Positions 8,910-16,727 of a stretch of 64,000 nucleotides of DNA are shown here, piece by piece. The translations under genes and the position numbers were made by a program. The stretch is from Pelomonas sp. CA6 (GTDB lineage: Bacteria; Pseudomonadota; Gammaproteobacteria; Burkholderiales; Burkholderiaceae_C): the NCBI RefSeq assembly GCF_022549225.1, contig NZ_JAKZFD010000011.1:1-64000 (forward strand), read 5' to 3'. The notes beneath the pieces were generated by a model. It was not told the DNA's origin. It worked only from the letters and a program-made list of their open reading frames with translations, and did not search any database. Within the stretch, counting starts at the first letter, position 1. Each line of letters opens with the position of its first letter.

Positions 8910-10181
8910 ATGAACACCGCGACGGTTCCGCCCCTTGTCCCGCCGCCGGTTGAGCCGCACGGCCCAGCCGCGGTGCCCCCACCTCCCCATCTGCTCGACG
9001 CCGCGATGTTTTGGGGCGCGCAGCCCACCGGCGGCGTGCGCCGCGTGCTCATGACCAAGCGCGCCCACCTGCTCGCCGCCGGTTGGCGTCACACGCTGCT
9101 GGTGCCCGCGTCGCAAGGCGAGGCTCAGCTTCACTGCGGCGGGGTCCCGCTGCCGGGCAGCGGGGGCTATCGCTTCGCGCTGAACAGGCGCCGCGCCGCC
9201 GCGCTGATGGTGCAGGCCGCGCCCGACCTGATCGAAGCGGCCGACCCCTATGTGCTGGGCTGGTCCGCGCTGGATGCGGCGCGCCGGCTGGGCGTGCCCG
9301 CCATCGCGTTCTGCCACAGTCATCTGCCGGCACTGGCGGCACGGCTGCTGGGGGGAACACCGCGGGGTCGGCGCGCCGGCCTGGCCTGGCGCGTGGCGCA
9401 GCGCTATCTGCTGCGGCTTTACGCGCATTACGACCTGGTGCTGGCCCCCAGCCGCCTGCTGGCCGAACAGTTGCGCGGCTGGGGCCTGGCGCAAGCCCAG
9501 GTGCAGCCGCTGGGCGTGGACTGCCAGGTCTTCCGCCCCGAGGCGCGCGATCCGGCCTGGGCCGGGCAGTTGAAGAAGGTGCTGGCGCTGGCGCCCGACA
9601 CGCGCCTGCTGCTGTACTGCGGCCGCTTTGCCACGGAGAAGCGCCTGCCGCTGCTGGCCCGCGCGCTCGACCTGCTGGGGCCGGGCCATGCCTTGCTGTG
9701 CGTGGGTGGCGGCCCCTGCCCGCCGCCACCCGGCCCGCGGCTGCGCCTGCTGCCGCCCGAGCCCGATGCGCGCCGGCTGGCGCGCCTGATGGCCAGTTGC
9801 GACGCCTTCGTGCATGCCGGCGACCAGGAGAGCTTCGGCCTGTCCGCGCTCGAAGCCATGGCCTGCGGCACCCCGGTCGTGTTGGCCGCGCAAGGTGGCC
9901 TTGGAGAGTTGGGCAGCGGCGTCGCGGGGTTGGTCGCCAGCACCCAGCCGGCCTTCTGGGCCGAAGCCATGCATCGGGCGCTGCACCCGGACGACGCGGA
10001 CGAGGTCCAGCGCGCGCTGCGGCGCGCCCGGGCGCTGGACTGGACGGCGGTGATGGCGCAGATGATGCGGCGCTACCGCCGCTTGCTCGGGGTGGGCGAC
10101 GGCGGGGCGACGCCGCGGGATCAGCCCCTGTCGTCCGGCCGATCCGCGTCGGCCGCCGCGTATTCCTTCAGGCGGTTGTAA
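8910..10181 (+). CDS. Glycosyltransferase, GT4-like (GT-B fold)
   Basis: This 423-residue GT-B enzyme probably transfers a sugar from a nucleotide sugar to a surface glycan precursor. The N-terminal half opens with a proline-rich tail and then GGVRRVLMTKRAHLLAAG, as in GT4 enzymes that begin with a G-G-x-R loop. The C-terminal half has the donor-site signature ESFGLSALEAMACGTPVV around residue 307. ATG 8910 follows an AGGGG stretch; an upstream ATG at 8811 would overlap the divergent topoisomerase. The conserved fold begins near residue 30, which supports 8910 over an internal start at 9006. The 3' end overlaps the convergent regulator gene by 61 nt. The sugar and acceptor are unknown. Confidence 0.85.
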   Translation: MNTATVPPLVPPPVEPHGPAAVPPPPHLLDAAMFWGAQPTGGVRRVLMTKRAHLLAAGWRHTLLVPASQGEAQLHCGGVPLPGSGGYRFALNRRRAAALMVQAAPDLIEAADPYVLGWSALDAARRLGVPAIAFCHSHLPALAARLLGGTPRGRRAGLAWRVAQRYLLRLYAHYDLVLAPSRLLAEQLRGWGLAQAQVQPLGVDCQVFRPEARDPAWAGQLKKVLALAPDTRLLLYCGRFATEKRLPLLARALDLLGPGHALLCVGGGPCPPPPGPRLRLLPPEPDARRLARLMASCDAFVHAGDQESFGLSALEAMACGTPVVLAAQGGLGELGSGVAGLVASTQPAFWAEAMHRALHPDDADEVQRALRRARALDWTAVMAQMMRRYRRLLGVGDGGATPRDQPLSSGRSASAAAYSFRRL

Positions 10182-11680
10182 AGCGTCTTCAGGCTGATCC
10201 CCAGCACCGCCGCCGTGCGCTCCTTGTGGTGCTTGTAGTGGTTCAGCGTGGCGAGGATGAAGCTGCGTTCGACGTCGGCCATGGAGCTGCCCAGCGGCAG
10301 CACGACCACGTCGCCCGCCTCATCGTTGGCACCGTTGGCGCCATTGGCACCGGTCACACCGTTGGCGACGCCACCCCCGTGGATCGCGGCCGTTGGCGAG
10401 GCGGCGGCCGCTGTCGCGCCATCCGGCAGACCCGGCAGCGGTGATGGCGCCCCCGCAGGCCAGGCGGTCACCGCCGTCGCGGGCAGCGCGCCGTCGCCGC
10501 CCGCGGCGGCCGGCAGGGGCACGGCGTCGACACGTGGCAGCCATTGAACGTCGATCGTGTCGCCCGCCGCCATCACATAGGCGCGCTGCACCGCATTGCG
10601 CAGCTCGCGCACATTGCCCGGCCAGTGGTAGCGGCACAGCCGCTCCAGCGCCTGGGCGTTGAAGCGCTTGGGCTGGCCCTCCTTCGCGGCGATGGCGCGC
10701 AGGAAATGGTCGGCCAGCAGCGGCACGTCGCTGAGCCGGTCGCGCAACGGCGGCAGCTCGATAGGAAAGACGTTCAGTCGGTAGAGCAAGTCCTCGCGCA
10801 GCTTGCCCGACTCGACCGCCTGGTCCAGCGGCCGGTTGGACGCCGCGATCACGCGCACGTCGGATTCCAGTGTCTGCGTTGAGCCCACGCGCATGAAGCG
10901 CCCGGTCTCCAGCACGCGCAGCAGCTTCACCTGCAGCTCCAGCGGCATCTCCGTCAGCTCGTCGAGGAACAGCGTGCCGCCGGTGGCGCGCTCGAAGAAG
11001 CCCTGGTGCTGGTGGTCGGCACCGGTGAAGGCTCCCTTCTCGTGGCCGAAGATTTCGCTCTCGATCAGGTTGGGCGAGATCGCACCGCAGTTCACCGCCA
11101 GGAAGGGCTTCTTGCGCCGCCGGCTGAGGTCGTGCACGGTCTGCGCCACCAGTTCCTTGCCCGTGCCGCTCTCGCCCTGGATGAAGACCGAGACGCCGGT
11201 GCCGGCCACGCGCGAGATCTGCTCGTAGACGCGCAGCATGGTGGGCGCACGCCCCCACAGATGGCCGAAGTGGCCGTCCTGCGCCAGATGCGCCTGCATG
11301 TCCGCCACCTCCGCCTGCAGCGCTGCGGGGCGCATCACGCGGGAGAGCACGCCCTGCAGATGGCGCAGGTTGATGGGCTTGACCAGGTAGTCGGCCGCGC
11401 CCATGCGCAAGGCCTGGATGGATGTCTCCAGCGTGGCATGGCCGGTGATCAGCACCACCTCCGAGTTCGCCACCAGCTGCGGATCGGCAAAAAGCTCCAT
11501 GCCGTTGCCATCCGGCAGCTGCAAATCCAGCAGCACCACATCGGGTTGCTGCAACGCGATGTGCCGGCGGGCATCGCGCAGTGTGTGGGCCACCGAGACG
11601 GTGAACTTCTCGGCCGCGATCAGGTCCTGTAATGAACCCACTGAATCCATGTCGTCATCGACGATCAGCGCATGAGTCAC
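10121..11680 (-). CDS. NtrC-family sigma-54-dependent response regulator
   Basis: This 519-residue transcriptional activator has three domains. The receiver spans about 3-115, with acidic pocket DDD, phospho-acceptor Asp52 in LLDLQLPDG and Lys101 in YLVKPI. The AAA+ domain has Walker A GESGTGKE at 169-176, the sigma-54 contact loop GAFTGA at 216-221 and Walker B TLFLDE at 236-241. A Fis-type helix-turn-helix lies at the C-terminus (RTAAVLGISLKTLYNRLKEY). A long Ala/Gly/Pro linker containing GANGANGAND joins the AAA+ and Fis domains. The GTG start at 11680 is chosen because GAGGAG lies just upstream and it places the receiver at the usual position; the longer frame to 11794 looks non-coding. 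It is divergent from a hybrid kinase. Sigma-54-type promoter motifs precede most transcription units around it, so it is the likely activator of this region. Its signal is unknown. Confidence 0.95.
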   Translation of the reverse strand: MTHALIVDDDMDSVGSLQDLIAAEKFTVSVAHTLRDARRHIALQQPDVVLLDLQLPDGNGMELFADPQLVANSEVVLITGHATLETSIQALRMGAADYLVKPINLRHLQGVLSRVMRPAALQAEVADMQAHLAQDGHFGHLWGRAPTMLRVYEQISRVAGTGVSVFIQGESGTGKELVAQTVHDLSRRRKKPFLAVNCGAISPNLIESEIFGHEKGAFTGADHQHQGFFERATGGTLFLDELTEMPLELQVKLLRVLETGRFMRVGSTQTLESDVRVIAASNRPLDQAVESGKLREDLLYRLNVFPIELPPLRDRLSDVPLLADHFLRAIAAKEGQPKRFNAQALERLCRYHWPGNVRELRNAVQRAYVMAAGDTIDVQWLPRVDAVPLPAAAGGDGALPATAVTAWPAGAPSPLPGLPDGATAAAASPTAAIHGGGVANGVTGANGANGANDEAGDVVVLPLGSSMADVERSFILATLNHYKHHKERTAAVLGISLKTLYNRLKEYAAADADRPDDRG

Positions 11681-11833
11681 CAATGCTCCTCGTCCTGTTG
11701 CCGCCTCGTGGCCTTGTAAGCCCGAGGCGTATTGGGGTTTGTCAGGGGGGCCATCTTGCCGCCGCTGCGGCTGAAAGCGCCCGTGGCGGTGCATACAGTT
11801 GCATCAGCTTGTGACCGCATGTCCGCCGGCTCG

Positions 11834-11847
11834 GGCACCGTGCTTGC
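11834..11847 (+). promoter_or_regulatory. Candidate sigma-54 promoter (site B)
   Basis: The + strand reads gGGCACC-gtgc-TTGCc, with GG at 11834-11835 and GC at 11846-11847. The predicted transcription start is about 11859, followed by a GGAG ribosome site and the small ORF at 11884; read-through would reach the hybrid kinase at 12302. It lies between the sigma-54 activator gene and the kinase. Confidence 0.55.
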
Positions 11848-11883
11848 CAGATGAAGGGCATTTCATTGCTGCGGAGAATCGCC

Positions 11884-12111
11884 ATGCACACCTCCTCCTT
11901 GCGGTCCCATTCGCAATCCCTCGATTCCGGACCAGGGCGCTGTGGCCTCTGGCTGGGTCTGGCCAGCCTTCTGGGCGCCAGCTGGCTCTGTGTCCGGCGC
12001 ACGCACAGGCACCGGCGCGAAGCCCGACCGCAGCCCAAGAGCCCGCGCGAACAGGTCTGGGAAGGCGAAGGTGGGCAGAACCAGCAGCCCACCGGCACGC
12101 TGCCCGAATGA
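11884..12111 (+). CDS. Small single-pass membrane protein (hypothetical)
   Basis: This 75-residue ORF is not recognised. It has one predicted membrane segment at about residues 20-37 (CGLWLGLASLLGASWLCV), followed by a strongly basic stretch RRTHRHRREAR, which would keep the C-terminus in the cytoplasm, and a polar Gln/Glu/Gly-rich tail. GGAG lies 11 nt before ATG 11884, and a sigma-54-type promoter ends about 25 nt upstream. The frame extends to an earlier ATG at 11851, but that would start before the predicted transcription start. The position between a sigma-54 activator and a kinase suggests a regulated envelope peptide or kinase accessory; this is inference. It could also be non-coding leader sequence. 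Confidence 0.45.
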   Translation: MHTSSLRSHSQSLDSGPGRCGLWLGLASLLGASWLCVRRTHRHRREARPQPKSPREQVWEGEGGQNQQPTGTLPE

Positions 12112-12301
12112 GCCGTCCGCTGGTCTTCTCCTTTCTTCCATGCGACGGTTCCGGGGCGCCTGCCTAGGGCAAGCGGCGTACCTGTCTCGCGCCTGCGCGC
12201 AGGAACGCCCCCTGCCCTTAGGGGCATTCTTACGAGAGAGTGTCAAGCGGTGCTTCAATGCCCCCTTCCAAGCCAAGGGGTAACGCAGGGGACGGGGACG
12301 G

Positions 12302-15094
12302 ATGCCCACTGAAAAAAACCTGAACCGATGGCAACGTTACGCAATCGCACTGGCGCTGGCCGCCGTGAGCGTCCTGGTACAGCAGGGGCTGGGCATGCAG
12401 GCGCTCGGCCCGCGCGCGCCGCTGTTGTTGGTGTTGCCGGCGGCCGTGCTCGCGGCCGTGTACCTGGGGCGCGGCCCCGGATTGGTCGTCCTGGGTGCGG
12501 GCATGGCCGTCGCGCTCAGCGGCCTGGCCCCCGCGCAGGGCCTGCAGCTCGAGCGCCGCGAAGACCAGTGGCTGGCTGCGATCTATGCGCTGGTCGGCGT
12601 GGGCATGGTGCAGATCGGCGCCCATGTGCGCCGCGCGATGCGCATGGCGCTGGCCTCCGAGCAGCGCCGTGGCCGCGTGGTCGAGGGGGCGGGGATCGGT
12701 TTGTTCGAGGTCGATCTTCGTCATGCGACCGTGCTCTTGTCCGCCACCCTGGCCCGGCTGCTGCAGATGGATGGCTCGCCCGAACCCATGGGGCTGGGCG
12801 ACTGGCTCGCGCAGCTGCCCCCGGACACCGCGCACCGGCTGCAGGAGATCCTGACGCGGATACGCAGCGACGGCCATCGCAGCTTCCAGCATGAGCTGCG
12901 GTTGTGCGGCGCGGACGGCGCGGCGCGCTGGGTGCTGCTCAGCGGCCATGCGGCGACCGATGACCGCGGCCAGGTCTGCCGTGTCTACGGCGCGGGCATC
13001 GACATCAGCCCCCGCAAGAGAGCCGAGGACGAGCTGCAGCGCGCCCAGGCGGCCCTGGGCGAGCAGCTGGACGATTTGCGCCGCCTGCACGAGCTGAGCA
13101 GCCGCCTGCTCGAACCCGGCCCGCTCGACGAGCAGATGCGCAAGGTGCTGCGCACCGCGCTGGACATCCACCGCAGCGCGCACGGCCTGATCACGCTCAG
13201 CGAACAGGGCCGCATCTGGGTCGTTGCACAGGAGGGCTTCTCCGATCTGCCCATGGAGCGCCTGGAAAGCCTGGCGCGTACCGGCGGCATCTGCGAGATC
13301 GCGATGCGCGAGCGCACGCGCACCATGATCACCGACCTGGCGGCCGATGCCCGCTGCCGGCCGTTGTTGAGCGTCGCGTCCGCCAAGCGCCTGCGCGCGG
13401 CCCATGCGCTGCCCTTGATCAACGAGGCCGGCGAGCTGCTCGGCGCGATGAGCGTCTTTCTCGACGAAGCGCGATCGGCCAGCAGCCGCGAGAAGGCGGC
13501 GATGGACATGTGCGCCAACAAGGCCGTGGTCTTCATGGAGCGCGCCCGCTCGCGCGCCGCGCTGGAGGAGTCTCAGCACCGCTTCGAGGCCGTGCTGGAG
13601 GCCTCGGCCGTGCCCTTCTTCGTGCTGCGGCCGATACGCCATGCGCAGGGCAAGCTGGAGGACTTCCGGCTGGACTACCTGAACACCGCCGCCGCGCGCG
13701 TGCTCGGCCGGCCACGGCTGCAGCTGCAGGGCATGGCGCTGCTGGAGGTCATCCCCGGCTGCTGGCACCTGATCCCGGAGGTTTTCGCGCACTACCAGGC
13801 CGCGCTGGACCACGACGAGACGCGCGAGTTCGAAGTCACGATGACCATGCTGCCCGGGCGGCAGAGCTTTCATTGCGTCGCGTCGCCGATGGGGCAGGCG
13901 CTGGCGGTCTGGGCCGCCGACGTCACCGAGCGCAAGCGCCACGAGCAGCTGCTGCAGGAGGCCGACCGGCGCAAGGACGAGTTCCTCGCCACGCTGGCCC
14001 ACGAACTGCGCAACCCGCTGGCGCCGATACGCCAGGCCGCCAACCTCTCCAAGTCGCCCACCGCCAGCGAGGCGCAGAAGCGCTGGAGCCATGAGGTGAT
14101 CGAGCGTCAGGTCCAGCACATGGCCTTGCTGCTGGACGATCTGCTGGACATCTCGCGCATCACCCGCGGCGCGCTGTCGCTGCGCCTGGACCGCGCCGAG
14201 TTGTCCGCCATCGTCGACGCGGCCGTCGAGGCGGCACGGCCGCTGATGGACGCCAAGCGCCACACCCTGGTCGTGGACCTGCCGCCGCAGCCCATACGCT
14301 TCGACGCCGATATGCTGCGCATGTCCCAGGTGGTGGCCAACCTGCTCACCAATGCGGCGCGCTACACCGACCCGCAGGGGCGCATACGCCTGCGCGCCTG
14401 GGCCGCCGAGGGTCAGGTTTGCATTGAGGTCAGCGACAACGGCATCGGCATCCCGCCCGATTCGCTGGACGCGGTGTTCAACATGTTCACGCAGCTGCGC
14501 CAAGGGGGCGAAAGCCGGCTCGGCGGCGGACTGGGCATCGGCCTGGCGCTGACGCGCGGCCTGGTGGAACTGCACGGCGGCAGCATCAGCGCGCACAGCC
14601 AGGGCCTGGGCCACGGCAGCACCTTCCGCGTGCGCATCCCCATGGCCCACATCAGCCTGCCGGCGCAGCGCAAGACGCCGGCACCGGCGCCCGAGCCCGC
14701 CCAGGTCGTGCCGCGCCACATCCTGGTCGCCGACGACAACCGTGATGCCGCGGAGAGCCTGGCGGTGCTGTTGCAGCTGCAGGGCCACCGCGTGACCTGC
14801 GCCTTCGACGGCCTGCAGGCCGTGGCCGCCTTCGAGAAGAGTCCGGCCGAGATCTGCCTGCTGGACATCGGCATGCCGCGCCTGGATGGCAACGAGGTGG
14901 CGCGCGCCATCCGCGCCCTGCCCGGCGGCGACAAGCCGGTGCTGGTGGCCATCACGGGCTGGGGCCAGGAGGCCGACCGCCACCAGGCGCTGGCCGCGGG
15001 CTTCGACCATCACCTGACCAAGCCGGTCGACCCGGACCGGCTGATGCAGCTGATTGCGGAGGCGGGCGGCCACGCGGAGGCGGCTCATAGATAG
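12302..15094 (+). CDS. Hybrid sensor histidine kinase (membrane-PAS-GAF-PAS-HisKA-HATPase-REC)
   Basis: This 930-residue protein starts with three to four membrane segments (about 13-115, DUF4118/MHYT-like hydrophobic region). A PAS domain follows (about 130-240), then a GAF domain (about 270-415), a second PAS (about 425-545), the HisKA dimerisation helix with His567 in LAHELRNPLAPIR, and a HATPase domain (N-box NLLTNAARY, G1 DNGIGIP, G2 GGLGIGLAL). A C-terminal receiver (about 800-925) has Asp855 in LLDIGMPRLDG. The kinase would autophosphorylate and pass phosphate to its own receiver. Divergence from the NtrC-family regulator at 10121 suggests partnership, though no free histidine phosphotransfer domain is visible. 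The start follows a GGGGACGG stretch. It may be transcribed from site B together with the small membrane ORF. Confidence 0.94.
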   Translation: MPTEKNLNRWQRYAIALALAAVSVLVQQGLGMQALGPRAPLLLVLPAAVLAAVYLGRGPGLVVLGAGMAVALSGLAPAQGLQLERREDQWLAAIYALVGVGMVQIGAHVRRAMRMALASEQRRGRVVEGAGIGLFEVDLRHATVLLSATLARLLQMDGSPEPMGLGDWLAQLPPDTAHRLQEILTRIRSDGHRSFQHELRLCGADGAARWVLLSGHAATDDRGQVCRVYGAGIDISPRKRAEDELQRAQAALGEQLDDLRRLHELSSRLLEPGPLDEQMRKVLRTALDIHRSAHGLITLSEQGRIWVVAQEGFSDLPMERLESLARTGGICEIAMRERTRTMITDLAADARCRPLLSVASAKRLRAAHALPLINEAGELLGAMSVFLDEARSASSREKAAMDMCANKAVVFMERARSRAALEESQHRFEAVLEASAVPFFVLRPIRHAQGKLEDFRLDYLNTAAARVLGRPRLQLQGMALLEVIPGCWHLIPEVFAHYQAALDHDETREFEVTMTMLPGRQSFHCVASPMGQALAVWAADVTERKRHEQLLQEADRRKDEFLATLAHELRNPLAPIRQAANLSKSPTASEAQKRWSHEVIERQVQHMALLLDDLLDISRITRGALSLRLDRAELSAIVDAAVEAARPLMDAKRHTLVVDLPPQPIRFDADMLRMSQVVANLLTNAARYTDPQGRIRLRAWAAEGQVCIEVSDNGIGIPPDSLDAVFNMFTQLRQGGESRLGGGLGIGLALTRGLVELHGGSISAHSQGLGHGSTFRVRIPMAHISLPAQRKTPAPAPEPAQVVPRHILVADDNRDAAESLAVLLQLQGHRVTCAFDGLQAVAAFEKSPAEICLLDIGMPRLDGNEVARAIRALPGGDKPVLVAITGWGQEADRHQALAAGFDHHLTKPVDPDRLMQLIAEAGGHAEAAHR

Positions 15095-15231
15095 GCCGAG
15101 CCCAGCCAGGCGATTGCGACGGCCGCGATCAGCCACAGCAGCTCGGCGGACTCGCCGCCACCGCGCGGCGAGCGCACGGCACGCCAGCGGCCCGTACGGC
15201 GACGGCGACACCAGCTCTGCCACATCAGCAT
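15085..15231 (-). CDS. Possible small C-tail membrane peptide (weak)
   Basis: This minus-strand frame encodes 48 residues: a basic N-terminal half (CRRRRTGRWR) and a C-terminal hydrophobic helix LLWLIAAVAIAWLGSAYL that ends at the stop. It overlaps the last 10 nt of the hybrid kinase gene on the opposite strand. No clear ribosome site precedes ATG 15231, and a start at 15243 is equally possible. Only the amphipathic layout supports it; it may be chance. Confidence 0.25.
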   Translation of the reverse strand: MLMWQSWCRRRRTGRWRAVRSPRGGGESAELLWLIAAVAIAWLGSAYL

Positions 15232-15307
15232 GCAAATCCACATCGGGGGCCCCATCCGGATCGATGTCCGGCGCACCGCAGATCCAGGCAATCGGCGCAC
15301 CGGGGTG

Positions 15308-15321
15308 GGCGCAGAGATTGC
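15308..15321 (+). promoter_or_regulatory. Candidate sigma-54 promoter (site C)
   Basis: The + strand reads gGGCGCA-gaga-TTGCc, with GG at 15308-15309 and GC at 15320-15321. The predicted start is about 15333, giving a 22-nt leader with AGGGGACAG before ATG 15355. It would drive the transpeptidase-like, rfaE2, rfaE1, gmhA and GH1-fusion genes as one unit. Confidence 0.5.
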
Positions 15322-15354
15322 CGGTGTGAGTCCTGTAGCCAGGGGACAGTCCCG

Positions 15355-16137
15355 ATGAACACCGACGACGCCTTCACCGACCTGCGCCCGCCCTGGGCCG
15401 AGCTGCGCCAGAACGGCCGTGCCGGCGTGCTGACCGGCCTGGCCGTGCTCGCACTGGTGCTGCCCCCGCGCCGGCCCGAAGCCCCCACGCCACCACGCCC
15501 CTTGGCGACGGCACAGGCCCATCCTGCCGTCACCGACCGCGCTGCCCGGCTCCGGGCCGCCGATGCGGCCTTGGAAGCCCTGCCCGCGTCGGCACAGGCA
15601 CGACAGCTGGCGCGCTGGGTGCTGGAGAGCGGCGACCACGGCGGGCGACCCTTCGTGATCCTGGACAAGCGCGAGGCCATGCTGCTGGTGCTGCAGACCG
15701 ATGGCCGCCTGGCGGGCGCCACGCCGGTGCTGCTGGGGGTCGCGCGCGGCGATGACAACGTGGAGGACATCGGCCTGCGCCCCATGCACGCCATCCGCGA
15801 TCATGAGAAGACCACGCCGGCCGGGCGCTTCGAGTTGCGCGCCGGCCGCAATGCCACGGGCGAGGACGTGCTGTGGGTGGACTACGACGCGGCCGTTTCC
15901 ATTCATCGCGTGCGCGAGGTCGAGAAGCGCGAGCGCCGCCTGCAGCGCCTGGCCTCGCCGCGCCCGCAGGACCGGCGCATCTCCTACGGCTGCATCAACG
16001 TGCCGCCGCGCTTCTACGAGGAAGTGCTGCTGCCCGTCTACGGCGCCGGCCGCCCGGGCGGGCTGGCCTATGTGCTGCCGGAACAGAAATCCTTGCGGCA
16101 GGTCTTTCGCGGCGATCTCCCCGAAACGCCGGCCTGA
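15355..16137 (+). CDS. L,D-transpeptidase-like (YkuD fold) envelope protein
   Basis: This 260-residue protein has a membrane anchor or uncleaved signal at about 23-37 and a proline-rich linker. A YkuD-like catalytic region follows (about 98-245), with His184 in VSIHRV and the cysteine motif ISYGCINVPP (Cys213). YkuD enzymes use Cys and His to cross-link peptidoglycan or attach proteins to it. The spacing between His and the S-x-G-C motif matches the family, but an unusual Arg/Glu-rich insert (EVEKRERRLQRL) lies between them. It opens an apparent five-gene operon with heptose-precursor genes, which suggests periplasmic cell-wall or glycan work. Substrate specificity is unknown. Confidence 0.8.
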   Translation: MNTDDAFTDLRPPWAELRQNGRAGVLTGLAVLALVLPPRRPEAPTPPRPLATAQAHPAVTDRAARLRAADAALEALPASAQARQLARWVLESGDHGGRPFVILDKREAMLLVLQTDGRLAGATPVLLGVARGDDNVEDIGLRPMHAIRDHEKTTPAGRFELRAGRNATGEDVLWVDYDAAVSIHRVREVEKRERRLQRLASPRPQDRRISYGCINVPPRFYEEVLLPVYGAGRPGGLAYVLPEQKSLRQVFRGDLPETPA

Positions 16138-16211
16138 ACACGGCGCCGGCCGCGCCGGCGGGCATGCCGCCTGCCAGTGCGCACCACCGCCATCCAAGGG
16201 AACCCGGCATC

Positions 16212-16727
16212 GTGCAGGACAAATGGGACAGCTCGACGAAATGCGTGGCGCCGGCCGCGCTGCTGGAGATCGCCGCCCGGCTCGCGCGGCCGCTGGTGTT
16301 CACCAACGGCGTGTTCGACCTGCTGCATGTGGGCCACGTGAGCTATCTGGAATGGGCCAGCCGCCAGGGCGCCAGCCTGGTGGTCGCGCTGAACGGCGAC
16401 GCATCGGCCGCGCGCCTGGGCAAGGGCGATGAGCGGCCCCTGACGTCGCTGCGCGAGCGCATGCGCCTGGTCGCGGCCCTGGGCTGCGTGGCCTGGGTCA
16501 GCTGGTTCGACGAGGACCGTCCCGAGCGCTTGCTGCAAGGCCTGCGGCCGGACGTCTACGTCAAGGGCGGCGACTACGAACTGCAGCGGCTGCCGGAAGC
16601 GGCGCTGGTGGCGAGCTGGGGGGGGCGCACAGAGATCGCGCCCTATCTGCCCGGCCATTCCAGCACCGCGCTGATGCGCCGCATCCAGGCCGGCGCGGAC
16701 CGGCGCGCCGTGGAGGTGCAGCGATGA
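16212..16727 (+). CDS. rfaE2: D-glycero-beta-D-manno-heptose 1-phosphate adenylyltransferase (RfaE2/HldE C-terminal type)
   Basis: The product is a 171-residue nucleotidyltransferase that joins heptose 1-phosphate to ATP, giving ADP-heptose. It carries the family core FTNGVFDLLHVGHVSYLE with the HxGH catalytic motif (HVGH, about 39-42), then ALNGDASAARLGKG, RLVAALGCVAWV, LRPDVYVKGGDY and a C-terminal STALMRRI. In many bacteria this domain is fused to the kinase as HldE; here it is a separate gene placed before the kinase. The GTG at 16212 puts the conserved region at the usual distance and has AAGGG 11 nt upstream; an ATG at 16164 in the same frame is the alternative. It overlaps the kinase gene by an ATGA junction. 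Confidence 0.9.
   Translation: MQDKWDSSTKCVAPAALLEIAARLARPLVFTNGVFDLLHVGHVSYLEWASRQGASLVVALNGDASAARLGKGDERPLTSLRERMRLVAALGCVAWVSWFDEDRPERLLQGLRPDVYVKGGDYELQRLPEAALVASWGGRTEIAPYLPGHSSTALMRRIQAGADRRAVEVQR

Noticed and set aside
12208-12226. GCCCC/GGGGC hairpin before the hybrid kinase as a terminator
   Set aside because: Only a 5-bp stem with a large loop and no proper T tract.
12230-15241. 1003-codon open frame on the minus strand opposite the hybrid kinase
   Set aside because: Antisense shadow caused by high third-position GC. The + strand carries clear kinase motifs throughout; the minus translation is Gln/Arg/His-rich without any family pattern.
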